Origin: Leucobacter luti
GTDB taxonomy: Bacteria > Actinomycetota > Actinomycetes > Actinomycetales > Microbacteriaceae
Assembly (NCBI RefSeq): GCF_019464495.1
Contig: NZ_CP080492.1
Span: 3,038,001 to 3,102,000 of the forward strand
DNA length: 64,000 nucleotides
Reading direction: 5' to 3'
Made by a program: the position numbers and the translations under genes. How positions within the stretch are numbered: position 1 is the first letter of the stretch; the number at the start of each line of letters is the position of its first letter. Positions 1-8,572 of this stretch are shown here, piece by piece. The notes below the pieces were generated by a model. It was not told where the DNA came from and ran no database searches. It saw only the letters and a list, made by a program, of their open reading frames with translations.

Positions 1-590
1 GCCGGTCCGGCTCGCGGAGTGCTGACGGGGAGCGCGTCGCGCTCAACTTCAGCCAGCGGCTGAGCGGCATCGCGACTCTCACCGCCCGTTTCGTTGCAGC
101 GGTGGCGCACACGCCTGCACGCATCGCTGACACGAGGAAGACGACGCCGGGGCTGCGCGCACTCGAAAAGCACGCGGTGCGAGCCGGGGGCGGAGCGAAT
201 CACCGCTTTAGCCTGTCGGACGCGATTATGGTGAAAGACAACCATCTCGCGGCGCTCGGTGCGAGAGATGCGGAATCGACGACTGCCGCGCTGTCAGGAC
301 TGCGTGAACGCGCGGGTCACACGACCTCGATCGTGGTGGAGGTCGATCGGCTCGACCAGATCCCACCGGTGCTTGCGGCGCGGCCGACAGGTATCCTCCT
401 CGACAATTTCTCGTGTGAGGACCTGCGTGCTGGCGTCGCACTGATTGGGGATCGGGCCATCGTTGAAGCCAGCGGTGGCGTCACCCTTGATACCGTCGGC
501 GGCATTGCCGAGACCGGTGTCGAAGTCATCTCGGTCGGACAACTGACGCACGGCGCTCGAGCGCTCGACCTAGGCTTGGACGCAGGGTGA
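1..590 (+). pseudogene. nadC: nadC, nicotinate-nucleotide pyrophosphorylase (quinolinate phosphoribosyltransferase), 3' part, frameshifted
   Basis: C-terminal part of the enzyme that converts quinolinate and PRPP to nicotinate mononucleotide in de novo NAD synthesis; the 5' end lies outside the window. From base 30 the reading frame gives family-typical sequence (ERVALNFSQRLSGIAT, then RIADTRKTTPGLR, KDNHL and a C-terminal VEASGGV barrel motif). Bases 1-30 continue the same protein (AGPARGVLTG) in another frame, so one G is missing from the GGGG run at 27-30. The GTG of the next gene overlaps this stop codon (GTGA at 587-590), as expected for a nad operon. I label it a pseudogene only because of the shift; a sequencing error is more likely. 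Confidence 0.85.
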
Positions 591-1797
591 GCACCGGCTC
601 TCTCGATGCGGCTGCGACTGCGCCGCTGCGCCCGGAGGCTCGCGCTGCGATGCTTGCCGTGTGGGACGCTGGCCAGGCGAACGCATCCAGTGTGCACGCT
701 GCTGGTTTCCGAGCGCGAAGTGCCGTTGAAGAAGCGCGCCACACGATCGCCGCGGCCCTGGGGGCGCTTCCGAGCGAGGTTATCTTCACGTCGGGTGGGA
801 CTGAAGCCAACACCCTCGCGATCGTGGGCCTGGCGCTCGCACGGCCACGCGGGCGCCACCTCGTTGTCACCGCCATTGAACACCCGTCGGTGCTTGAATC
901 GTGCCGTTTCTTGGAACGGGTGTTTGGATTCGAGCTCAGCGTTGTGCCGGTTGACTCCTACGGTCTGGTCACGCGTGAAGCAGTCGCCGAGGCGCTGCGG
1001 CCCGACACCACGCTGCTGTCAATCGGACTCGCGAATGGAGAGGTGGGCACCGTGCAAGCACTGCCAGCATTGGCTGAGCTGGCCCACACGCTGGGGGTCC
1101 CGGTGCACACCGACGCGGTGCAGGCGGCCGCGAGCCTCCCGGTCTCCTTCGGGTCGAGCCGCGCAGCCGGAGCGGCGACCGCAGGAGTGACGGCGTGGCC
1201 GGGCGCGAACATTGCAGCGCTCACGGTCGCGTCTCACAAGTTCGGGGGCCGCAGGGGGCTGGCGCGCTCCTCCTCCGGGGCGGCGTGCCGATCGAGCCGG
1301 TGCTCCACGGCGGCGGCCAGGAGGGAGGGGCGCGCTCCGGGACGGAGAACGTGGCAGGGATCGCCGGCTTCGCAGCCGCCGTGGCCGTGGCGACCCGCGA
1401 CATCGGCACTGCGGCCCTCGCACTCATGCGCAGCCGCGACGAGCTTGTCGAGCGTCTGTGCGCAGAGGTGCCTGGCGCCGCGCTGACCGGGCATCCCGAT
1501 GAGCGTCTGCCGGGACACGCATCGTTCACGATTGCCGGTGTGAGCGGCGAGTCGCTGCTCGTCGCCCTCGATGCCGCGGGTCTCGCGGTTTCCTCGGGGT
1601 CGGCGTGTGCGGCGGGGAAGAGTGAGCCGTCGCCTGTGCTCCTCGCCCTCGGCATCTCGCCCGAGCTCTCGCACACGGCGCTTCGCTTCACCCTGTCTGA
1701 GCCGCTTGGACCCGAGTCAATTGACCGTATTGTCGAGGTGCTGCGTTCTGAGGTGCTGCGCTCCGAGCGGCAGCGCATTGCAGTGACGAGCGTGTAG
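587..1797 (+). pseudogene. NifS/IscS-type cysteine desulfurase of the NAD operon, frameshifted
   Basis: PLP-dependent cysteine desulfurase that probably supplies sulfur for the [4Fe-4S] cluster of quinolinate synthase NadA, whose gene is expected just upstream. The first part (587 to about 1248) carries the SGGTEAN motif and the PLP lysine in ASHKFGG. The rest (about 1246-1797) continues one frame over, with GPQGAGALLLRGG, GGGQEGGARSGTEN and the catalytic cysteine in SSGSACAAGKSEPS. The two halves join exactly if the GGGGG run at 1244-1248 had six Gs, giving a normal length near 403 residues. It starts by GTGA overlap with nadC. Every key residue is present, so the gene is probably functional in the organism. 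Confidence 0.85.
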
Positions 1798-1870
1798 GCG
1801 GCACCCGCCCTCGCCAGTGCCCCCAGCATCAGCAGGCCGCCCCTCTCGCCTGCGGAGGCGGTCCTGGGCA

Positions 1871-3076
1871 TCACCGGTGTGCTCCTGGCGTGAGGTGGGC
1901 GGGGGTCGAAATCAGCAACTGCATGGTGAGCACAAGCGGGTGTGCACTGTTGATTGCACGCGCTGCCTCGATGTGCCGGTGCGCCACGCTCTGGAGGCCG
2001 CTCAGCCACCACGCGAGCGCGCACAGTGCCAAGAGCGGGATTCGGTGTTCGCTTGGGCATTCTGCTGTGGCGGTCTGGAGCCGATCCCGCACATCAGTGA
2101 GCCTTTCCCTGCCGGGACTCATCGCTCCCAGGCCCGAGAAGATCCCGAGCACCGCGGGGTAGTGCGCGTTCCCCGCCCCGTCGCGCTGCGGGGAAAGTTG
2201 AGCGAAAAACTGCGATGTCGTGGGGTCGCTCATCATGTGGGTGGTGGCCTCCGGGGACATCATGAGGCCGAACACGACGCCCACCCACTGGGCGGGCGTG
2301 GCGAGCGTGCGGATGAGATCCACGGAGTCAGCGATGCTGAGCGGCTCTGGTGCGCGAAGTCGGCGTGCTGCGGCCGCAGTACGCTCAATCGAGATCGGCT
2401 TCGCCTGACTGCTCGTGCACCGTGAATCTGTCGCGAGTGCAGCGGCGATTGCCGTCGCACGCTGCGGTTCCGGATCCGGAAGCCTCCCGAGCGCTGCGAA
2501 GTCTGGGACGTGCTCGCTTCGAAACCTCGCCGAGAGCGAGACGGGACTCGTCACAATGTCTTCGAGTGGATGCCCCAGGGGAGGCGGATCCGGCTCGAGA
2601 TAGTTGACCCAGCCATTCGCGGCAAGACAACTGAGCTCGCGGACTTCGAAACCTGAGCGGATCAGCTCCTGCGCGATTCCACTGGCGAACGTGCGCCACG
2701 GAGCGTCCGATGTCGCGGTGAAGCGGCGGTTGGTGGCAAGCACGAGGGCAACTGCCGGACGATATTCGCGCTCGGCAGGCCGAATCCCGGCGTGCCGTCC
2801 CGTGTCCGGTATGCCAGGTCGCGGCGCACCGCGCAGCGACTCCAGTGCGGTGAGTAGTGTGCTCGATACTGCCTGAGCGGTTTCGCGTGAATTGTCCCGC
2901 GGAAGATCCAAACGCAGGCCGGTGCGGGATCGGCTGCCGGAAAACATGACCGCGACGAGGCTGTTGCGGGGCGTGAACCCCAAGAAGAAGGGGAGCGCCG
3001 CGAGGAAATCTGCAGTCGTGCGACACTGCACAACGGGGGCGGAGAGTGCGGCAGGGGCAACGTGGAGAGGACTCAT
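1871..3076 (-). CDS. DUF4192 domain-containing protein
   Basis: A 401-residue protein of the actinobacterial DUF4192 family, whose biochemical role is unknown. The family hallmark is near the N-terminus (DFLAALPFFLGFTPRNSLV, about residues 23-41), followed by a variable middle and an Ala/Leu/Trp-rich C-terminal helical part (LLALCALAWWLSG). There is no signal peptide or membrane segment, so it is probably cytoplasmic. The ATG at 3076 has no ribosome binding site. A CAGAAT hexamer ends six bases upstream, suggesting a leaderless transcript, and it sits inside a 20-base palindrome (separate entry). It runs convergently with the nad-operon desulfurase. Confidence 0.8.
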   Translation of the reverse strand: MSPLHVAPAALSAPVVQCRTTADFLAALPFFLGFTPRNSLVAVMFSGSRSRTGLRLDLPRDNSRETAQAVSSTLLTALESLRGAPRPGIPDTGRHAGIRPAEREYRPAVALVLATNRRFTATSDAPWRTFASGIAQELIRSGFEVRELSCLAANGWVNYLEPDPPPLGHPLEDIVTSPVSLSARFRSEHVPDFAALGRLPDPEPQRATAIAAALATDSRCTSSQAKPISIERTAAAARRLRAPEPLSIADSVDLIRTLATPAQWVGVVFGLMMSPEATTHMMSDPTTSQFFAQLSPQRDGAGNAHYPAVLGIFSGLGAMSPGRERLTDVRDRLQTATAECPSEHRIPLLALCALAWWLSGLQSVAHRHIEAARAINSAHPLVLTMQLLISTPAHLTPGAHR

Positions 3077-3100
3077 GACTCGATTCTGTTCTCAGAATCG
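3077..3100 (-). promoter_or_regulatory. Palindrome over the -10 element of the DUF4192 gene
   Basis: Bases 3081-3100 form a palindrome with perfect 8-base arms (CGATTCTG / CAGAATCG) around a 4-base centre. On the minus strand the CAGAAT of one arm ends six bases before the ATG, where the -10 of a leaderless promoter is expected. A protein bound here would block the promoter. It could also form a hairpin at the start of the transcript. Confidence 0.45.
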
Positions 3101-3138
3101 GGTGAGACATCGTGGGTCCACAGGAACCCGCTGAACAC

Positions 3139-3176
3139 CTTCGTCCCCAGACCGAAAAGCCGGCCTGGGGACGAAG
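3139..3176 (-). terminator. Hairpin terminator downstream of the flavoprotein gene
   Basis: Perfect 12-base arms, CTTCGTCCCCAG (3139-3150) and CTGGGGACGAAG (3165-3176), around a 14-base loop, lying 24 bases beyond the stop codon of the minus-strand flavoprotein gene. There is no clear U tract, which is common for actinobacterial terminators. Confidence 0.65.
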
Positions 3177-3199
3177 AGTGAAATGCGGAACTGCGTGGT

Positions 3200-4963
3200 C
3201 TACTCGACGAGCTTGCCCACGACGGTTTCATCAGCGGCAGCGTAGGCGAGCGCTCGGAATGACTCGGGCGCCTCGGAGAGCGGCTCAAACGTCGCTCCAC
3301 CCTCTGGGGTCCACACGAAGTTGCCGCGCAGCTCTTCGCTCTGCTCAGGGAAGTCTGAGCGGTTGTGGCAGCCGCGAGTCTCACGCCGCTCACGCGCGCA
3401 CTCGAGCGTCGCGCGGGCCGCGAGCATCGAGCCGTAGAGATCGAATGCGTGCGCCAGATCGTCGAAACCGGCGATATCGGGGTGTGCCGTGACGTTCTGC
3501 ATGCGCTCTTCGAGTGCATCGAGTTTCGCGAGGCCTGCGGTGAGCCCGGCTTCGGAGCGGACCACTCCGGCGTGCTCGGTCATGAGATCCCGCAGCGCGC
3601 GCTGCAAGCGGCGCGGGCTCTCGCTCGTCGCCCCACGCTCGGTGAGGAGCCCGGTCATCTCGGCGCGGGCCTCCGCGACCGCTGCAGGATCGCGGCGGAC
3701 CTCGGTGATACCGGTGACGTAGCCCGCAGCATCCGCGCCGGTGATTCGACCGTACACAAGCAACTCGATGAGTGAGTTGCCGCCCAGCCGGTTTGCTCCG
3801 TGCAGGCCACTCGATGCCTCGCCGATGGCGTAGAGGCCATCGACTCCCGTGCCATGATCCTCTGGCCGCACCCACACGCCGCCCATCGAGTAGTGCGCAG
3901 TGGGGGCGATCTCGATCGGTTCTTCGGTGATGTCGAGCATCTGCAAGTCGATGAGGTTGCGGTACACGCGGGGGAGCTTCGCGAGGATCTGCTCGCGCGG
4001 CAAATGAGACACATCGAGGAACACGCCCCCGTTCGTGGTGCCGCGGCCCTCGACGATCTCCGTGTAGCTGGCGAGTGCAACGCGGTCGCGGGTGGAGAGC
4101 TCCATTCGTTCGGGGTCGTACTTCTCCATGTACCGCTCGCCGAGGGCGTTGCGCAAGATGCCGCCTTCGCCGCGTGCGGCTTCGGAGACGAGCAACCCGG
4201 CGGCTTCGGCAGGCTCGAGGATCCCCGAAGGATGGAACTGCACGAGCTCAGCGTCGCGGATCTTGCCGCCTGCGAGGGCGGCGAGACGGAATGAGTCGCC
4301 CGTGTTCTCGTCGCGCCGGGAGGACGTGTTGCGCCAGATCCTCGTGTGGCCGCCCGCTGCGAGGATCACAGCGTCTGCATGGATGAGCACAGGGGAACCG
4401 TCGACGATGTCGAAACCGTATGCGCCGAATACACGCCCCTCGCTGGTGAGCAGTCGCGTGATGTAGATCGTGTCAACGATGGGCACCTGCAGCTCCGCAG
4501 CGCGCCGCATGAGTGTGCGCTGGATCTCCAGGCCGGTGTAGTCACCGGCGTAGGCGGTGCGGCGATACTTGTGTGCGCCAAAGAAGCGCTGGCTGATGCG
4601 ACCGTCCGCTTCCCGCGCGAAGGGCATGCCCCACCGCTCCAGGTCCGCGATTCCCTCCGCGGCACCCTTTGTTACCACCTCAACGATGGCGGGGTCCGCA
4701 AGGAAATATGACTCGCGCAGCGTGTCGGCGGCGTGCTGTTCCCAGCTGTCTTCGGGGTCCATGGTGCCGAGCGCAGCGTTGATCCCACCAGCCGCGAGTG
4801 TGGTGTGTGCGTCGTGCGCGCGGCGCTTGCCGACGGCGAGCACCTGCACGCCACGCTCTGCAAGTTCAATGGAAGCGCGCAGGCCAGCTCCACCGGTGCC
4901 GATGACGAGGACTGAGGTAGCGAGCAGGCGTTCGGGGCGTTCAGAAAGAGGTTCAGTGTGCAT
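3200..4963 (-). CDS. Succinate dehydrogenase/fumarate reductase-type FAD flavoprotein (possibly L-aspartate oxidase)
   Basis: A 587-residue soluble FAD enzyme of the SdhA/FrdA/NadB superfamily. It has an N-terminal dinucleotide fold (VLVIGTGGAGLRA), an AHTTLAAGGIN segment whose His is where SdhA/FrdA bind FAD covalently, the FHPSG and HYSMGGVWV substrate motifs, IGEASSGLHGANRLGGNS, and the active-site RGCHNRSDFP near the C-terminus. No iron-sulfur or membrane partner is nearby, so it is not a standard complex II subunit. Either a soluble fumarate reductase or the missing aspartate oxidase of NAD synthesis would fit, but it is not in the nadC operon. ATG 4963 is preferred because TAACGT ends seven bases upstream; GTG 4972 is an alternative. 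It is divergent from a LysR gene. Confidence 0.75.
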   Translation of the reverse strand: MHTEPLSERPERLLATSVLVIGTGGAGLRASIELAERGVQVLAVGKRRAHDAHTTLAAGGINAALGTMDPEDSWEQHAADTLRESYFLADPAIVEVVTKGAAEGIADLERWGMPFAREADGRISQRFFGAHKYRRTAYAGDYTGLEIQRTLMRRAAELQVPIVDTIYITRLLTSEGRVFGAYGFDIVDGSPVLIHADAVILAAGGHTRIWRNTSSRRDENTGDSFRLAALAGGKIRDAELVQFHPSGILEPAEAAGLLVSEAARGEGGILRNALGERYMEKYDPERMELSTRDRVALASYTEIVEGRGTTNGGVFLDVSHLPREQILAKLPRVYRNLIDLQMLDITEEPIEIAPTAHYSMGGVWVRPEDHGTGVDGLYAIGEASSGLHGANRLGGNSLIELLVYGRITGADAAGYVTGITEVRRDPAAVAEARAEMTGLLTERGATSESPRRLQRALRDLMTEHAGVVRSEAGLTAGLAKLDALEERMQNVTAHPDIAGFDDLAHAFDLYGSMLAARATLECARERRETRGCHNRSDFPEQSEELRGNFVWTPEGGATFEPLSEAPESFRALAYAAADETVVGKLVE

Positions 4964-5041
4964 GCGGACCACGTTAGAGACCGGCCGATGATTACTCCAA
5001 TGAATAGATCGGATCGCGACGATGCAGATAGGCTATGAAGC

Positions 5042-6025
5042 GTGAATCTTGAACAACTGCGCGGGTTCGCGGAGGTGGCGCTCACCGGCCACTTCACGAG
5101 AGCCGCGGAACAATTGCATCTCGCACAGCCATCTCTCAGCCGTCAGATCGCCACGCTCGAGCGTGATCTCGGTGTCGAGCTCTTTCATCGCGTGCGTGGC
5201 AATGTCGCCCTCACAAGCGCGGGAGAACGGCTATTGCCCCTCGCGAGACGCATGCTCGCTGACGCTGAGACCGCGCGCAACGAGATGGCAGAACTCGCGG
5301 GCCTGCAGCGAGGCCGGATCCGGCTCGGGGCTACTCCGACGCTGTGCACCAGCCTCGTTGCCGACGTGCTCGCCGAGTTTCATGAGCGCCACCCCGGTAT
5401 CGATATCGAGGTGATGGAGCGCGGCTCACGCAGCCTTATCGCGGCGCTCATGGAGGGCGCGCTTGATCTGGCCCTCATTGTCACGAGCGTTGCACACGGG
5501 GAAGCACGCGCGGTGCTCGATCGTGAGCCGATCCTGAGCGAACGCCTCGTGGTGGTGTCTGCCGCCAATCGTCTCGATCCTTTTCCCCGGAGCGACAGCT
5601 CGCAAGCGGTTACTCTCGCCGAACTCGCACGCGTGCCGCAGATCGCGTTTCCTGAGAACTACGATCTGCGCGTCGCGATGGACACGGCGTATCGGGCAGC
5701 CGGTTTGACGCCGCGAGTGGCAGTTGAGGGAGTCGAGATGGACGCCGCTCTGCGTTTCGCCGAGCGGGGGATCGGCGTCGCCGTTGTCCCCGCCATGGTC
5801 GCAGTGGATCGGCCGAAGCTGCGCTCCACCCCGTTGGCCGGGGCGGAGCTCACCAGGACGGTAAGTCTGGCGCGGCGCTCCGATATGGCGCCCACCCATG
5901 CGAGTGCGGCGTTGCAAGCGATGACGCGCGAAGTCGCCGATCGGTTGAGCGCTGCCGACAGCGCGACTGCGACGCTCGTGCGCCGCGTGGGTGCCGTCGC
6001 GGGCTCAGCCCGCAGCGGCGCCTGA
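5042..6025 (+). CDS. LysR family transcriptional regulator
   Basis: A 327-residue LysR-type regulator. The N-terminal winged helix-turn-helix (LRGFAEVALTGHFTRAAEQL, HLAQPSLSRQIATLE) is followed by a type-2 periplasmic-fold effector domain (RIRLGATPTLCTSLVADVL). It is divergent from the flavoprotein gene across a 78-base gap, the usual LysR arrangement, so that gene is its likely target. The GTG start lies seven bases after a TAGGCT hexamer (5029-5034), which implies a leaderless mRNA. The effector is unknown. Confidence 0.88.
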   Translation: MNLEQLRGFAEVALTGHFTRAAEQLHLAQPSLSRQIATLERDLGVELFHRVRGNVALTSAGERLLPLARRMLADAETARNEMAELAGLQRGRIRLGATPTLCTSLVADVLAEFHERHPGIDIEVMERGSRSLIAALMEGALDLALIVTSVAHGEARAVLDREPILSERLVVVSAANRLDPFPRSDSSQAVTLAELARVPQIAFPENYDLRVAMDTAYRAAGLTPRVAVEGVEMDAALRFAERGIGVAVVPAMVAVDRPKLRSTPLAGAELTRTVSLARRSDMAPTHASAALQAMTREVADRLSAADSATATLVRRVGAVAGSARSGA

Positions 6026-6047
6026 TCGCCAAGCGCAGCTCACACCG

Positions 6048-6731
6048 CTACTTCTGCCGAGCCACCATCGCAGTGATCCAGATCGGCGCGAACGGCGACG
6101 TGCAGCCGGGAGGGGTCGGATAGTCGGCGAGCACCTGCAGCCGCTCACCGATGTCGATCGCGCGAGCGCGCAACTCAGCGTGGTGGATTCCGATATTCGC
6201 GAGACACTCGTTCATCGCCCACTGCAGGCCCTCGGGTGCCGTCGGCATCTCGGCCTCGATCTGGTCGAGCAGCCCGACCAAGTCGAGCACCTCTGGCCGC
6301 TTACTCACGCAGTCTGTGGTGAGCGCCCAGCCGGATCCAGCAATCTCCGGGTCCGGGTCTGCGAACCACGCCAGACGGAGTTCTTCCGCATGCGGACTCT
6401 TCTTCACGATGTAGTTGACGAGCCAGTCGCGCACTTTGGGGATGCGGGCGTCCCGCAGCATCGACTCGAGTTCGGCAGCCGAGTAGTCCTTCGGTCCTGA
6501 GATCAGCAACGCCACGAGGCGCTCAGGAGAACCCCCAGTTTCCCAGAGCTCGCGCGCGAGCGCCGGATTGCGCTTGAGCTGCTTTGCGATCGCACGCAGC
6601 TTCGTGAGGTTGACACCGTGATCGTCACCGTGACGCTCATTGATCGCACGCGCCTTCGGATCCTCGAGTGCCGCCAGCGCCGCCGAGATATCGGCAACGG
6701 TGCTGCTCGGGTCGATGGTGATCGTGGCCAT
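6048..6731 (-). CDS. DNA alkylation repair protein (AlkC/AlkD-like HEAT-repeat family)
   Basis: A 227-residue all-helical protein of the DNA alkylation repair family, HEAT-repeat glycosylases that remove positively charged alkylated bases. Family features include GDDHGVNLTKLRAIAKQLK (about residues 35-53), ELWETGGSPERLVALLISGP, and the helix pairs containing VRDWLVNYIVKKSPHAEELR and WAMNECLANIGIHH. It is the last gene of sufS-sufU-alkD: its ATG follows the sufU stop after one base, so the genes are probably translationally coupled. The link between repair and Fe-S assembly may be operon convenience rather than function. Confidence 0.8.
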   Translation of the reverse strand: MATITIDPSSTVADISAALAALEDPKARAINERHGDDHGVNLTKLRAIAKQLKRNPALARELWETGGSPERLVALLISGPKDYSAAELESMLRDARIPKVRDWLVNYIVKKSPHAEELRLAWFADPDPEIAGSGWALTTDCVSKRPEVLDLVGLLDQIEAEMPTAPEGLQWAMNECLANIGIHHAELRARAIDIGERLQVLADYPTPPGCTSPFAPIWITAMVARQK

Positions 6732-6732
6732 G

Positions 6733-7209
6733 TTAGGCCGCCGCCCGCTTCGCTTCGACCTGCTTCAGATCGGCCTCGAGCGCAACCCAGCCGAGCATCG
6801 CGCACTTCACCCGCATCACGAACTTGGAGACGCCCTGGAGCGCAACCGCATCGCCGAGCAGTTCCTCGTCGGGTTCTTCGGCCCCACGAGACTGGATCAT
6901 TTCGCGGAATGCTGCAATCCGCTCGTGCGCGCCGGCGATGGTGAGGTCATCGTCGCGGACGAGCTGGGACAGGATCGATGCTGATGCCATGGAGATCGAG
7001 CACCCCTGCCCCTCCCACGCGAGCTGAGAGATCTTGCCTGTGGCGGGATCCACCGCAATCGAGAGGTCGATTTCGTCGCCACAGCTCGGGTTGAACTCGT
7101 GGTGCGATGCGGTCAGCGCGTCGACAGCCGCTTCAAGTTCGCCCTTGCCGATCGGCCGCTTCGAGTGGTCGAGAATGACTTCCTGGTACAGCCCGTCAAG
7201 CGCACTCAC
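6733..7209 (-). CDS. sufU: SufU iron-sulfur cluster assembly protein
   Basis: A 158-residue SufU-type protein that accepts sulfur from SufS and hands it to the SUF scaffold. It retains the zinc/sulfur ligands: Cys43 and Asp45 in NPSCGDE, Cys70 in GQGCSIS and Cys136 in RVKCAMLG. It overlaps the end of sufS by four bases, as in many Gram-positive suf operons. No sufBCD genes are within view. Confidence 0.93.
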   Translation of the reverse strand: MSALDGLYQEVILDHSKRPIGKGELEAAVDALTASHHEFNPSCGDEIDLSIAVDPATGKISQLAWEGQGCSISMASASILSQLVRDDDLTIAGAHERIAAFREMIQSRGAEEPDEELLGDAVALQGVSKFVMRVKCAMLGWVALEADLKQVEAKRAAA

Positions 7210-8513
7210 GCTGACACCTCCGCTCCGAAATACCGCTGTGCGCCGCGGAGCGCGTCGAGGAAACGATCGACCTCGTCTTCAGTCGTGGTCAGGTGCACAC
7301 TCGCTCGTGTGCTGGACGTAATGCCGAGCGCCCGGTGCAGTGGCTGCGCACAGTGGTGGCCTACGCGCACGAGGACTCCCTGTTCATCGAGGAACTGGCC
7401 CACATCGTGGGCGTGCACCCCCGCAACGGACACGGCGGTCAGCGCAATGCGCTGTGTCGAGTCGGCGGGACCGAGCAGCCGCAGACCGGGAGTCTCGATG
7501 ATGCCGGCAACGAGCCGCTCGACGAGTTCATGCTCGCGCGCTGCGGCGCGCGCAAGGTCGGCCTGCTCGAGGAACGCGACTGCGGCTCCGAGACCAACAA
7601 CCTGAGATACCGGCTGGGTGCCAGGTTCGAAGCGCAGCGGCGGCGGCATGAACTCCGCAGTCTCCATAGTGACGCGCGTGATCGCTGAGCCGCCTGTGCG
7701 CGCTGGCGGCAGCGCGGCGAGCGCCTCCGGGCGGCCATACAGCACGCCGATCCCGTTCGGGCCGAGCATCTTGTGACCGGAAAATGCGGCGAAGTCGACG
7801 CCGAGCGCCGAGAAGTCAACGGGAATGTGTGGCACCGACTGGCACGCATCGAGCACGGTGAGCGCACCGACGCTGCGGGCGAGCTCAACGAGCTCTGCAA
7901 CGGGCGCAACGAAGCCAGTGACATTCGAGACATGCGCGAACGCGAAGATCTTGGTGCGCGGTGTCAGCGCAGCGCGCGCGTCATCGAGCGTCCAGGTGCC
8001 GTCCTCCCGAACCGGGATGAATCGGAACGTCGCGCCGGTCTTCGCGGCGAGTCGCTGCCACGGAATCAGGTTTGCGTGGTGTTCCGCTTCTGTGACCAGG
8101 ATCTCATCGCCGGCTTCCAAGAGGAAACGCTCGCTTCCCGCTCCGCCGAGCCCAGCGTTCGCCTCGCCGATCCCCAGCGCGACGATGTTCAGCGCATCGG
8201 TTGCGTTCTCCGCCCACACGATTTGCTCAGGAGTGCTGGCACCGACGAACGCAGCCACGGCCGCACGGGCTCCTTCGAACGCCTCCGTCGCGGCGCCGAC
8301 AGCACCGCTCGTGCCTCGGTGCACCGCGGCGTTTGACGTCTCCAGAAAGTGACGTTCCGCGTCGAGCACCGCGGCTGGACGCTGTGACGTTGCCGCAGCG
8401 TCAAGATAGGCCGGAGCACTCTCGCTCAGATCGTGAGCGGCGAAGTAGGGGAACTCTGCGCGGAGGCCCAGAACCTCAGCGGGAGTAAACGCACGAGCAG
8501 ACATGGTCTCCAT
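7206..8513 (-). CDS. sufS: SufS cysteine desulfurase
   Basis: A 435-residue group II cysteine desulfurase that mobilises cysteine sulfur for Fe-S assembly together with SufU. It shows the PLP lysine in FSGHKMLGPNG, the PLP-binding TEAEHHANLIPW and VSNVTG segments, and the catalytic cysteine in VRVGHHCAQPLHR. Two ATGs are possible, 8513 and 8504; neither has an ideally spaced ribosome binding site. An imperfect palindrome lies immediately upstream. It leads the sufS-sufU-alkD operon. Confidence 0.93.
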   Translation of the reverse strand: METMSARAFTPAEVLGLRAEFPYFAAHDLSESAPAYLDAAATSQRPAAVLDAERHFLETSNAAVHRGTSGAVGAATEAFEGARAAVAAFVGASTPEQIVWAENATDALNIVALGIGEANAGLGGAGSERFLLEAGDEILVTEAEHHANLIPWQRLAAKTGATFRFIPVREDGTWTLDDARAALTPRTKIFAFAHVSNVTGFVAPVAELVELARSVGALTVLDACQSVPHIPVDFSALGVDFAAFSGHKMLGPNGIGVLYGRPEALAALPPARTGGSAITRVTMETAEFMPPPLRFEPGTQPVSQVVGLGAAVAFLEQADLARAAAREHELVERLVAGIIETPGLRLLGPADSTQRIALTAVSVAGVHAHDVGQFLDEQGVLVRVGHHCAQPLHRALGITSSTRASVHLTTTEDEVDRFLDALRGAQRYFGAEVSA

Positions 8514-8517
8514 TCTT

Positions 8518-8540
8518 CCACCGGATCCTGGAACCGGTGG
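8518..8540 (-). promoter_or_regulatory. Inverted repeat upstream of sufS
   Basis: Seven-base arms CCACCGG (8518-8524) and CCGGTGG (8534-8540) around nine bases, five bases upstream of the sufS ATG. This is a possible operator for the suf operon, but it does not match any known Fe-S regulator site that I can name. Confidence 0.3.
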
Positions 8541-8572
8541 CTTCGGTTGCTGAAACGTCTCGGGTGCGGATG

